DNA of 64,000 nucleotides from Prochilodus magdalenae. Taxonomy: Eukaryota; Chordata; Actinopteri; Characiformes; Prochilodontidae. This document shows positions 35,231 through 44,898 of the stretch, piece after piece. The first letter of the stretch is position 1; each line of letters opens with the position of its first letter. Position numbers and translations under genes: made by a program. The notes under the pieces were generated by a model. The model ran no database searches and was not told the DNA's origin. It worked only from the letters and a program-made list of their open reading frames with translations. The stretch lies in the NCBI GenBank assembly GCA_024036415.1, contig JAMWET010001215.1, forward strand, positions 238,315-302,314, read 5' to 3'.

Positions 35231-36150
35231 GATAACACAAACGGATCTATCAGAACTCATCAAGAGCTGTGATTGGTCAGGATGTTCAGAGCACACATTT
35301 AAACCATTCCGAATGAGCATGCCTGATTGCCTCCAATCTCATTTGCATAATCCAGCCCAACAATTAAAAACGACATAATTTGCAGCCCTACTGCACGCGC
35401 CAAGGACCTCGAGCGGCATGGACATAATTGCATTCGCATTACATTCGGTTCTTCAAGGATACGTATGAGAACGTCCACAGTTTACAGGAGATTGTTGTTG
35501 GCCTCATGGCTGAAGCTTCTCCGAAAAGAAAGCCCTGGAAACATTTTTGCCTTAAAAGGAGAAATAATGAATAAATAAAGCCCAATGACACGCGGAGAGC
35601 TTGATTCATTACCTTATATTTAGCAGTAAAGAGATGAGCCGGGGGTAATGAATGAGCCTTAAAAAGGCCAAGGCTTCAGATATTAATCTTATTTGACGTT
35701 GAAACGGGCAAACAGGGGGAGTTGCTCTATTAGCGCAAATGAAGACGTCCGCTCAGTTTTGCCTTATTTAAAACCGCCTAGAAAACATTTCGCCCTGCAG
35801 CGAAACATTTCTCTTCATCCACTCCGCGGGATTTACTGATACACCGAGAAATAGCCGCATTAGCCACAGGAGGCAGGTTCAGAAACCTTGGCGGTTACTA
35901 GGGTTCACTCAATACATGCGGTCTGGGACAGTGGACAAAAAGGGTAAGGAATCGAACTGACTGACCTTTTTAGATGTAAAGCTTGGGCGCTACAGTTGTT
36001 GACAAAGAGCAACCAGGATTAAAGATAAATGAGACTAAGTACCGTTCAGGTCAACCGCAGCTACAAAGAGAACTAATGGCAGCAGTTTGTCTGGATGGCC
36101 TAAACTTACATTTCATTAATTATCTGTGAATGTATTACATTGGATACATA
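35231..36150. other. Unique sequence with candidate conserved non-coding block
   Basis: 35385-35880 is free of repeats and contains 'gaatgagccttaaaaaggcc' and 'gatattaatcttatttgacg'. It resembles conserved regulatory DNA in texture only. Confidence 0.35.
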
Positions 36151-36683
36151 CAGGGGTTGGATAATGAAACTGAAGCACCTGTCATTTTAGTGTGGGAGGT
36201 CTCATGGCTAAATTGGACCAGCCTGGTGGCCAATCTTCATTAATTGCACATTGCACCAGTAAGAGCAGAGTGTGAAGGTTCAGTTAGCAGGTAAGAGCAC
36301 AGTTCTGCTCAAAATACTGCAATGCACACAGCATTATGGGAGACATACCAGAGTTCAAAAGAGGACAAACTGTTGGTGCACGTCTTGCTGGCGCATCTGT
36401 GACCAAGACAGCAAGTCTTTGTGATGTATCAAGAGCCACGGTATCCAGGGTAATGTCAGCATACCACCAAGAAGGACGAACCTCCACCAGCATCACGTAG
36501 TGACCTGGCCACTATCCTGCAAGAGGAATGGCTTAAAATCCCTCTGACCACTGTGCAGGACGCAGTATATGTCATTCCCAAGACGAACTGATGCTGTATT
36601 GGCCGCAAAAGGAGGCCCTGCACCATACTAATAAATGATTGTGGTCTAAAACCAGGTGTTTCAGTTTCATTGTCCAACCCCTG
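36151..36683 (+). mobile_element. Tc1-like short element, family A copy A4
   Basis: 533 bp with both terminal repeats (left CAGGGGTTGGATAATGAAAC, right GTTTCATTGTCCAACCCCTG). TA precedes the left end; the right flank reads TT, a decayed or altered target base. Confidence 0.93.
36336..36500 (+). pseudogene. Helix-turn-helix remnant of Tc1 transposase (54 codons), copy A4
   Basis: Identical in translation to copy A1 (MGDIPEFKRGQTVGARLAG start). Ends at the same TAG at the deletion junction. Confidence 0.75.
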
Positions 36684-37726
36684 TTTCTGTTACAGCCTCT
36701 GTGTTTCTGGATGGAGACCACTGGGATACTATGCATTCAAAATTTGAACATTTTAAAATTTTGAATTTGAATAATGTAATAATTACGTAGGTTATATTTC
36801 CTATATTACTATATATTTTCTTGCATATTACTGATATACCAAGGAAAAGTACTTTGAGATATAATTTAAAAATGTCTAAATCTTGTAATATATTTAATTT
36901 AGCATATTTACATTGACACTGACATATCACCCGAGCCCCGAGTTCTGTTGGGATATGTAGTCTGGGGGTTGGATTGGATTGTTCCATTTCCCATGCTAAA
37001 CAGAGGGGGGGGGGCAGGTTATATGGCTTCTTTGGACAGGTTAAGGATGAATGTTTCCAGTTTTAAATTTACCTGTAACTTACCTGTAGTTGGGCTAATC
37101 CAACAACTTAATGGCTATTTAAATAGCAGACCGCAGCCATTTTGGAAGGACTGGCATGGTGGGTGCATCTGTTTTTTTAAAGACGTGCTATGCTCGACAA
37201 ACCTATTGGATATACTTGTATCCACTTTTTAGTTATTTTGTTTTTTTTTTTCTTTTCTTTTAGTTTCTGGGTTCTCCCTATTTGATTACTTTTGGGGGGG
37301 TTTTGAATCCACTGCACTTGAAAACTTGGACACAATAAACCACCTGGCATTTTCACTTCCAGTATTCTTTAGTTTTTATTTCAATCGGCACTCAGCTATC
37401 CTGCAACAGGCACAATTAAACATATGACAAATATATGAACATATACTACATTTTTATCCACTTATGCCATTTGTGCTGATTTTTGTAACAAAAAAAACTC
37501 CATAATTTATAGTCGGTTTTACGTGGCCTTTTTGGTTACTGTGCCTTTAAGATTAATATATGTAAATGATCTGTGTTTCGATTGGCTGCCTCATTCAAAA
37601 CGCAGGTGGTGTTTATATCAGCAACATAAATGGGCGGGGTCTGTTGGTTTTTTTGAGACATAACAATTCAAAATTGCTGCTTGGTTATCATACAGTCAGT
37701 TTCAATAGAGTCAGTCTAGCTATTTG
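36684..37726. other. No recognisable feature
   Basis: A/T-rich and unique-looking; includes a (G)10 run at about 37004-37014. No exon is recognised. Confidence 0.35.
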
Positions 37727-38117
37727 GACAGTGAGACAGTTTCGTAGTGTTGCCTCAGCACACCACCACAATGGTACTTGAAACCGAGCAATGGAATTGT
37801 GACTGAAGTGCAGACTTTCATCTTTAATTCCAAGGGTTTAACTAAAAAGTTGCATCAACTGTTTTCCAAAGTCCCATTTCTATCGTCTCAGGCTAGAAAG
37901 TAATTGGACAAACTCACATAATTATAAACGCAAGGATTATTTTTAATACCAGGAGGCAAATCCTTTACACTCAATGACTGCCTGAAGTCTGGAACCCATG
38001 ACCAAATGCTGAGTTTTCTCCCTTGAGATGCTTTACCATTTACTGCAGCCGCCTTTGGTTCCTACTTGTGTGTGGGTCTGTCTGCCTTCAGTTTTGTCTT
38101 ATTAAACTTAGAACTTA

Positions 38118-38395
38118 GAACCACTTGTTGATCATCTGTGCTTCCACACAGAGGAATTTATCCTCCGCATTAATACCACCCATGCAGTAAAACACTCACA
38201 TACCAATGCACACTAGAGAACACACACACTAGGGGGCAGCTGGGCAGCGCTCTCAACGGAGCCCTGGGAGCATTCTGGGGTTAGATGCCTTTCTCAAGGC
38301 CACCTCAGTCATGTCCTATTGGTTCAGGCTATTGACCAAGCCTTGTGACCGGAACGTTACTGGTTCATTCCCCTGAATTGACCGGACATGACCGT
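38118..38395 (-). mobile_element. tRNA-derived SINE, family S1 copy
   Basis: Reverse-orientation S1: tail near 'ttgttgatcatctgtgcttc', body 'cacacacactagggggcagc' and 'tttctcaaggccacctcagt', head 'caagccttgtgaccggaacg'. It is diverged from the other copies. Confidence 0.78.
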
Positions 38396-38680
38396 CAGGA
38401 CACAACATGATAATCATGACTGACATGCCAGTTCTTGTTTTGGGTCATTATTGATCTGTGCTGTGAAACACCTTCATATCAGGTTTGCTGAATTTGACTG
38501 AATCCAAGAAGAAAGTATAGCTATATACATTTCAGATTAGTCCTGTTACTTCTATCAGCAGTCACATCATCAGTAATGTACCTGTAATGGTATATATGTC
38601 CACACCACAACACCACCACCACCATGTTTCATAGATATGATGCTGTGACTGTTCCTTATAAAAAATACAGCACCAGGCAA

Positions 38681-38837
38681 CAGGGGCGTAGCAGCAAATT
38701 CTGGGCCCTGTACACTCTCAATGTCAGTGGGCCCCTATCCATGCCAGTACACGAGGAACGTGAGAAAAAATGGGCCCCTCTCCCTACTCGGGCCCTGGGT
38801 AGTCAGGTCCACTTTTCCCCCCACTACCACGCCCATG
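38681..38837 (+). mobile_element. Short hAT-like element with 8-bp target duplication
   Basis: 157 bp beginning CAGGGGCGTAGCAGC and ending CTACCACGCCCATG. The termini are imperfect inverted repeats. It is flanked by the direct repeat 'ccaggcaa' at 38673-38680 and 38838-38845. An 8-bp duplication with CAG-type ends is the hallmark of the hAT superfamily. The second copy at 59851-59993 has its own different 8-bp duplication. It has no coding capacity. Confidence 0.85.
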
Positions 38838-39515
38838 CCAGGCAAAGCTGCATATGACATAAACCAGTTAGCTGTATGGCTAGTTAGCCTAAAAGAGTGT
38901 TTCCTCTGGGTTTGTTCTGGGTGTGACACTCGTCTAATGTACCAACCTACTCTTGCCCCATAGGCTAGATGCAGCACAGCGGCCATGTCCATTAGCATAA
39001 AGTCGAAATCTTGGCGTGTGGCAGCTTTCTCTACTGAGAGGCAGGATGCGACAAGGCAATAAAGCAAGTGGACATGTACCATAAGATGTCCTCCATGGTT
39101 TCCAGGCCTTTTGGTGCTGCTGAGTTCATTGTTGTATTCCAAATGTTTGACTTGGTCACTCAAAGCTGCTCCCTTCACTTGCATTATCACCTCTTTGGAC
39201 TGCATATCAAGAAATCCCATGAACAGCTATTCAACAGCTGGAATCAACTCCAGAACTTTAATTGGCATAAACTGGCAGTGTAATAATAAGAGAACAGACC
39301 ACATCTGGCTATAAACTGTCCAATTATTTCTGAGCTGGTGAACATGGAACCACTATGTAGAAATGGCTGTAATGTCTAAATGGCCAATACGGTGTTGCCA
39401 AAGCCCCTGAATTAAAGCTGAAAGTCTACACTGGCCTCATTTCAGATCCACTGTGGCGGTGTACAAAGGCCAAATGACAAAAACTGCATCACTGTCCAAA
39501 TACTTATGGACCTGA

Positions 39516-40194
39516 TTCCTCCGGAGAGCAGCTGCTGAGACGTACAGTATAAGTACATATATAAACGTGGCGTTCATTAAAAAGTGCTGGACGTGGTCTA
39601 TATTATGACTTGTTATCTAAGGCTGTCATCACTTCAGTCCTGCCATATGCCCCTGAAGAGCGTGCAAGCGCAATTAAAGTGCGGCCTTATTACTGTAGGA
39701 CACAACCCTGTCAGTCCACCACTACACTAACTAATGAGTCTGGCTTCCGTCAGTAGATTAAACGGGCAGTGTAATCTCCTGACCTTCACGACCAGCCGTG
39801 ACAGGGTTTTCCAGCATGACAATTAATTACAGCCCACTGCTCACTGCAATACCTGTACAAAATCAATGCAAACCTCGTGTGGTGGAAATGAAACCTGCTT
39901 ACAGCCGAGGCGGGCTTGGCAAATAGACTACTGTAACGTCAATGAGCAGATGCCTTAACACAGTCTCTTTGTGTGGAAAAACAAGATATCTTAATGGGCC
40001 AAATTCCAACACTATTATCTTACATTTTATAAAGTCTACTTATACCATGCAAAAGTCAGAGACCACCCTTCTTTTAACGGCAATGGTACAGCATGGGCCT
40101 TAAGATCCAGTTGTGAACACTACATTCACTTTGCATTTTTAGATATTTAAGACGTTCAGGTGTACGTCTTTAAATTTGTACCTTATTTAAAGTG
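39516..40194. other. Unique sequence, candidate conserved block
   Basis: 39640-39960 has no repeat similarity ('gcgcaattaaagtgcggcct', 'catgacaattaattacagcc'). No exon is recognised. Confidence 0.35.
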
Positions 40195-40440
40195 TGGGGC
40201 TGAAGGAAGGTAAAGGTTACCAGCTGCAATAAATGATGATAAATTTAGACTAATATGGGGAATATTTACTGAGCTACACATACAGAAGTAGTGTCTCTTA
40301 GTATGGTGTGGGGCCGCCATGTTGACCTGTGATAATCCATCCCATGCAGTTTGAATATCCTCACACAGTTCCTGCAGATGGTGCGGTAGGAGTGGAGGTG
40401 GAGTCATCTGGACGTGTGATGCTTGACAACAAACCGTTTC
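40195..40440 (-). mobile_element. Tc1-like family C copy C6 (3' part)
   Basis: On the minus strand it contains the family 3' portion ('cccatatt' ... 'gagctacacatacagaagta' complement) and the 'ctgcaggaactgtgtgagga' block. It breaks off at about 40440 ('gacaacaaaccgtttcgttg'), short of the first-Asp region. Confidence 0.75.
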
Positions 40441-40744
40441 GTTGGTTCGAAAAAGGTTTCGTTGGTCATGACTGAAGTCCTCGTAGTCTGCGAACTGTCC
40501 ATTCTGTGTGGGCTGTCCGTTCCAGTGTTAGTACACTGTCCTGGCTCTGTAAATGGGAAACAAACAAAGTGGCTCGGACAGAACAGTGAGCCAATCTGTA
40601 ACCGAAGGCAGGAAAAGATTCCGGTGGGATGTTGCATTAACTGTTTAGGAAGTCATTAGAGTCATTTGTCTTATGTGGTCCCATTTCCATTGTCTCAGAA
40701 TAAAAAGTAATTGGACATAAGTATATTATTATACTTATACTATA

Positions 40745-40945
40745 CTGGCACTCTTATCCAGAGTGACTTACAAAGTTATTAGTTTTACAGGCAGGCCAGT
40801 GCAGTGTTAGGAGTCTTGCTCAAGGACTCTTATTGGTGTAGCTCAGCATCTGCTACCTAGACTTTGATGCACCCGTCTCCCACATGGGGTGGTGGCTCCC
40901 TAGTGTGTAGTGGTGTTACCCGCTGAGCCACATCACTGGTTAACA
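40745..40945 (-). mobile_element. tRNA-derived SINE, family S2 (first unit)
   Basis: Reverse-strand S2: 'cactcttatccagagtgact', 'ggagtcttgctcaaggactc', 'acccgtctcccacatggggt' and the head end 'gtggtgttacccgctgagcc'. Confidence 0.8.
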
Positions 40946-40954
40946 CCACTCTGG

Positions 40955-41105
40955 TGGTGCGGTAGGGTTGGAGTCACTCCACTTCCAAGCTTACCGCACA
41001 GTCTGCAGGAACCGTGTGAGAATATTCAAGCTGCATGGGATGGATTATCACAGGACACCATTAGGAACCTCTACAGCTCCATGCCAAAAGTCTGGCATGT
41101 TGGGT
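40955..41105 (+). mobile_element. Tc1-like family C fragment (C-terminal coding part)
   Basis: It reads 'ccgcacagtctgcaggaacc', 'gtgtgagaatattcaagctg' and 'aggacaccattaggaacctc', which is the family C tail encoding CENIQAAWDGLSQDTIRNLY. The corresponding stretch of the second unit is 41800-41945. Confidence 0.75.
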
Positions 41106-41374
41106 TAGCAACTGTCTATGAACTGTCCATTCTGTGTGTGTGCTGTCCGTTCCAGTGTTAGTACACTGTCCTGGCTCTGTAAATGGGAAACAAACAAAGT
41201 GGCTCGGACAGAACAGTGAGCCAATCTGTAACCGAAGGCAGGAAAAGATTCCGGTGGGATGTTGCATTAACTGTTTAGGAAGTCGTTAGAGTCATTTGTC
41301 TTATGTGGTCCCATTTCCATTGTCTCAGAATAAAAAGTAATTGGACATAAGTATATAATTATACTTATACTATA

Positions 41375-41540
41375 CTGGAGCTCTTATCCAGAGTGACTTA
41401 CAAAGTTATTAGTTTTACAGGTGGGCCAGTGCAGTGTTAGGAGTCTTGCTCAAGGACTCTTATTGGTGTAGCTCAGCATCTTTGATGCAAACACCCGTCT
41501 CCCACATGGGGTGGTTGCTCCCTAGTGTGTAGTGGTGTTT
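41375..41540 (-). mobile_element. tRNA-derived SINE, family S2 (second unit, split)
   Basis: This is the second-unit counterpart of 40745-40945, cut at about 41540 by another S2 copy and apparently resuming near 41770 ('ctgctgagccacatcactgg'). Confidence 0.75.
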
Positions 41541-41752
41541 ACATTTACGGCATTTAGCTGACGCTCTTATCCAAAGCGACTTACAAGGTTAATCATATTA
41601 CAGGTAGGCCGGTGTAGTGTTAGGAGTCTTGCCCAAGGACTCTTATAAGTGTAGCACAGCATAGTCACCTAGACCGGGATTTAAACCCCAGTCTCCCACA
41701 TGTAGAGATGGCACTCTGGGTAGTGGTGTTACCCGCTGAGCTACACTAACCA
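41541..41752 (-). mobile_element. tRNA-derived SINE, family S2, nested in an S2 SINE
   Basis: Reverse-strand S2 with a different sequence state ('acggcatttagctgacgctc', 'gtcacctagaccgggattta', 'gtggtgttacccgctgagct'). It is closer to the 48415 copy than to its host. Confidence 0.82.
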
Positions 41753-41789
41753 CAGCACAGTTACCTGCTGAGCCACATCACTGGTTAAC

Positions 41790-42125
41790 ACCACAATGGG
41801 TTGGAGTCACTCCACTTCCAACCTTACCGCACAGTCTGCAGGAACCGTGTGAGAATATTCAAGCTGCATGGAATGGATTATCACAGGACACCATTAGGAA
41901 CCTCTACAACTCCATGCCAAAAGTCTGGTATGTTGGGTTAGCCATCATGGCGGCCCGACACCATACTGAGAAACTACTTCTGTATGTGTAGCTCAATAAA
42001 TATTGATCATATCAGTCTAAATGTATCATCAGTTATTGTTCCTGGTGACCTTTACCTTCCTTCCCAACAGCACTGCAGTCCCACACTTCCTTCTGGGTGG
42101 AGCTATTCCCCAGACGATGAGTGTA
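41790..42125 (+). mobile_element. Tc1-like family C copy C7, 3' half with terminal repeat
   Basis: It runs from 'ttggagtcactccacttcca' through 'gtatgtgtagctcaataaat' to the right end 'tccttctgggtggagctatt' ... 'gacgatgagtg' at about 42121, followed by TA. Confidence 0.82.
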
Positions 42126-43084
42126 TATGTGCCCTGTAATGCTGTTGTATTGAAAACAGACCTCTGAAGAAATTAGACATCAGTCATGCATTTTAGAATG
42201 AGCTCATACTGTTGGAACAAGAAGGACACGTTTTTCCTTCTCTCGGAAAAGGGGGAACATGAATGAATGAATGCTTTTGTTTAGCTTTTCCGTTACAGTT
42301 TGATTGACGGCGCTCAGGTAAACAGATAGAGCAGGAGCATATAAAATTTGCTAAATTGCGTCTTTTATTGTTTCCTAACAGCGTATTAGCACGGGGGATT
42401 AATCACCAAAGCGTTTTTGAGTTTCTACTTGTTTAATAACAAATTTAATCACTTCCTCCGGAGGTTCATTACCTCTAAGGTAGTGCGCTTGCTTTTATTA
42501 ACTGAGCGAGCCTTCATTAACAGCCAATTAAAATGATGAACAAACCACTTCCTTCCAGCGTGGAATTAGTCGCCACGTCTCGTACTGAGTTATCTCTGAA
42601 CAGCATGAAGCAGACGAGTCCGTACGTGGTTATGTAAGGCTAATGAACAACACTGCAGACGACAGGCCGCCGCCTCTCTGACTGTACATGTGGGATCAAT
42701 GGGCATGGACCGGCCGGGGAATTAGCGCCTCTGCTGAGGAAAAAACAGAAGGTGAATGTGGGGAAAAAGACGGGAACTAGAAAAGAAATGCTCTTAAAAA
42801 GGCTGAGTAATTTAGGGATAAATGAATTATCCTTATTTGCAGTAATGGCTTTTTCCACCCTTCTACTCTTCTCCTTCAGTACGGTGATTTCTCAATGTTG
42901 TTCTCTCATTTATTTTCACATTTAAAAATGTGTCATGCAAATTCACATACTTGTATTATATTATTTCATTATAGGAAAGATTATGTATAATTTATTGGTG
43001 TCCTTCTACCAGAACAGCCAGCTAGAACTGCACTATACTTCCAAAGGCCTAGACACACTGACATGTCTTGAATAGACAGTTCAT
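42126..43084. other. Unique sequence with a strong candidate conserved non-coding block
   Basis: 42280-42620 is dense in TAAT/ATTA cores ('gggggattaatcaccaaagc', 'cattaacagccaattaaaat', 'acaaatttaatcacttcctc') and has no repeat similarity. This is the texture of a homeodomain-bound enhancer. The minus-strand frame at 42640-42858 has no domain. Confidence 0.4.
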
Positions 43085-43330
43085 TCCCTGCTCCCCGCAG
43101 TAACAGTCTGTGCTCCTCTGGGAAGGCTTTACACTAGACGCTGGAACATTGCTTTAAAGATTTGATGGAGCATTAGTGAGGTCAGGTACTGAAGCGGGGT
43201 GATCAGTTCTGGATGATTCCAAGTCGTTACAAAGAAATTGGATGGAGCTCTAGAGAACACAGTTCCACTGTTTCACAGCCCAATGATGGAGCCGGGTCGG
43301 GGTTTTATAGCCAGAGCATAATTTGTGCTA
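43085..43330 (-). mobile_element. Tc1-derived repeat, family T fragment
   Basis: 'ctcctctgggaaggctttac', 'attagtgaggtcaggtactg' and 'gaacacagttccactgtttc' match the family T body at 24980-25140. No ends are preserved. Confidence 0.65.
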
Positions 43331-43419
43331 GAACAAACCAGACCCGGAACCTCCAAGTTTTAGTGGCTTCAGCACTTTTACTATATGTATATGTATACAT
43401 AGAGGGCTCTTAGTGAGGA

Positions 43420-43830
43420 ACCGAAGGTTGGGTTCTAGCTTTACTGGCAGATACAGTGAGCGTCTGGTTCATAAGGACATGGTCAAGCAGCAAACACACA
43501 GGACAACACAGCTACAGACTGGCAGAGGGCCAAACCCACTCTCTACTGACCGTGATGAGCGCCACCTCATTCCAATGTCCCTTACCCACCGTAAGATGAC
43601 CTCAAGTGACCTACAGAGAGACTGGCGAGCGGTGGCTGGGGTGAAACGCACAGCGAGCATGGTTCTAAAAACAGGCTTCTGGAGGTCATTAGTGATTTTC
43701 TAAATAAGCAGATCTAATACAATATCTGATCTGGAGTTTGGGAGACATGTTCCCAGTGGTGTAGAGAATAAAACTGAGGAACCGAGATCATTTGGAGGTG
43801 GTCTCTTATTTTTTTCCAGAGCTATATATA
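43420..43830 (+). mobile_element. Tc1-like element, family F, internally deleted
   Basis: It contains an N-terminal transposase stretch and then jumps to the right terminal part 'ggtctcttatttttttccag' + 'agctata', which ends in (TA)n at 43822-43840. The left terminal repeat is not clear. The inverted half-copy at 17749-18130 shares the right terminal 135 bp. Confidence 0.72.
43470..43680 (+). pseudogene. Tc1-like transposase DNA-binding remnant (family F)
   Basis: The frame encodes RLVHKDMVKQQTHRTTQLQT, then LSTDRDERHLIPMSLTHRKM and TSSDLQRDW. This resembles the second helix-turn-helix region of Tc1 transposases ('DERHLIRMSL..R.MTSSDL'). It then runs into GVKRTASMVLKTGFWRSLVI and stops, so the catalytic domain is absent. 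Confidence 0.7.
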
Positions 43831-43909
43831 TATATATATACACACACTATATAGCCAAAAACATTTGCTTGTCTGCCTTCACACTCATATGAACTTGAGT
43901 GACATCCCA

Positions 43910-44163
43910 TTCCTAATCCATAGGGTTAAATATGGTGTTGGCCCACCCTTTGCAGCTACAACAGCTTCAACTCTTCTGGGAAGCCTTTCTACAAGGTTTC
44001 GCAATGTGCTTATGGGAATTTTGGACCACTTTTCCAGAAGCGCATTTGTAAGGTGAGACACTGATGTTGGATAAGAAGGCCTGGCTCTGCTCTTATTCAT
44101 TCCAAAGGTGTTAGGTCTGTTGAGGTCTGGTGTGGAGGTCAGGACCCTATGCAGGCCAGTCAA
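43910..44163 (-). pseudogene. Transposase C-terminus (family E)
   Basis: It reads LTNALLEKWSKIPISTLRNL, VERLPRRVEAVVAAKGG and PTPY, the typical end of a Tc1 transposase. Upstream (MTGLHRVLTSTPDLNRPNTF) the sequence comes from a different part of the element, in the wrong frame, because the 'QDNA' and 'SPDLNPIE' regions are deleted. Confidence 0.82.
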
Positions 44164-44196
44164 GCATTAAGAGCTCCTTTAACTGGAACTAAGGGG

Positions 44197-44469
44197 TCAA
44201 GCCCAACTCCTGAAACACAACCCTGCACCATAATCCCTCTCAACCAACTTTACACCTGGCACAGTGCAGTCAGACATGTACTGTTCTCCTGGTAACCCCC
44301 AAAAGTGTGTCCAGAGAACATGTCTCCACTGCTCTAGAGTCCAGTGGCGGTGTGCGTTACACCACTGCTTTTGATGCTTTGCATTGTGCTTGCTGATGTA
44401 AGGCTTGGCTGCAGCTGCTAGGGCCTGGAAACCCATCCCATGAAGCTCATGAGCTAATCTGAAGGCCAC
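44197..44469 (-). pseudogene. Transposase middle part with first Asp deleted (family E)
   Basis: It reads ELHGMGFQALAAAAKPYISK, HNAKHQKQWCNAHRHWTLEQ and WRHVLW, then jumps to GLPGEQYMSDCTVPGVKLVE. The first catalytic segment (SDESRF) should lie after 'VLW'; it is missing. Together with the downstream deletion, all three catalytic acidic residues are lost. Confidence 0.8.
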
Positions 44470-44770
44470 ATGAAGTTTGGAGGCCTGTCGCGACTGACTC
44501 TGCAGAAAGCTGGTGACCTCTGTGCACTATGCAACTTAGCATCCGCTGACCCCACTCTGTCATTTTACATGGCCTACCACTTTGTGGCTGAGTTGCTGTC
44601 GTTATCAATCTCGTCCACTTTGTTATAATCCCACTGACAGCTGACGGTGGAATACTATGTAGTGAGGAAATTTCACGACTGGACTTGTTGCACAGGTGGC
44701 ATCCTATCACGGTGCCACGCTGGAATTCACTGAGCTCCTGAGAGTGACCCATTCTCTCACTAATGTCTGT
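44447..44770 (-). pseudogene. Transposase DNA-binding domain (family E)
   Basis: The frame starts at MGHSQELSEFQRGTVIGCHL and contains a full N-terminal helix-turn-helix (NKSSREISSLHSIPPSAVSG, IITKW). It continues through a GRPCKM linker into the second helix-turn-helix (LSAESVATGLQTSCGLQISS). This is the only intact domain of this element. It overlaps the next fragment by a frameshift. Confidence 0.82.
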
Positions 44771-44898
44771 AGGAACAGTCTGCTTGAGGAGGTGCTTGGG
44801 TTTATACACCTGTGGAGATGGAAGTGTAAGAAATAGCCGAATACAATGATTTGGATGGGAGCGTGAATGCTTTTGGAAGTATAGGGTGAGTGTATATA

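Larger units (their letters stand above)
37727..39515. mobile_element. Old DNA transposon, interrupted and internally replaced
   Basis: One end is at about 37727 ('tggacagtgagacagtttcg', 'gcacaccaccacaatggtac', 'cagactttcatctttaattc') and the other at about 39510 ('gaattaaagctgaaagtcta', 'gtggcggtgtacaaaggcc', 'actgtccaaatacttatgga'). The two ends are inverted relative to each other. 'aatgactgcctgaagtctgg' at 37975-37994 is probably part of the 5' coding region read in reverse. A SINE (38118-38395) and a hAT-like element (38681-38837) lie between. The transposase cannot be read. Confidence 0.5.
40492..41119 (+). repeat. Tandem duplication, first unit
   Basis: The 628-bp unit from 'gaactgtccattctgtgtg' to 'tgttgggttagcaactgtct' is repeated immediately from 41120. 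Long stretches such as 'aatgggaaacaaacaaagtg' and 'cagtgagccaatctgtaacc' are nearly identical between units. The unit contains a fragment of an old DNA transposon, a reverse S2 SINE (40745-40945) and a family C fragment (40955-41105). Confidence 0.92.
41120..41945 (+). repeat. Tandem duplication, second unit, enlarged by a SINE
   Basis: It repeats 40492-41119 in the same order. It is about 200 bp longer because a second S2 SINE (41541-41752) lies inside the first one at the 'gtagtggtgtt' position. Without it, the two units differ by few substitutions and short indels. Confidence 0.9.
43841..44891 (-). mobile_element. Tc1-like element, family E, internally deleted
   Basis: About 1,050 bp on the minus strand between 'cactatatagccaaaaacat' at the left and the inverted 'cttttggaagtatagggtga' + 'gtg' at the right. 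Both ends abut TA runs shared with neighbouring elements (family F on the left, family D on the right). The interior is a recognisable but deleted transposase gene. Confidence 0.82.

Noticed and set aside
38735..39220. 161-codon frame on the minus strand
   Set aside because: Its C-terminal third is the hAT-like element (38681-38837) and the rest matches no family I know. There is no splice or start evidence.
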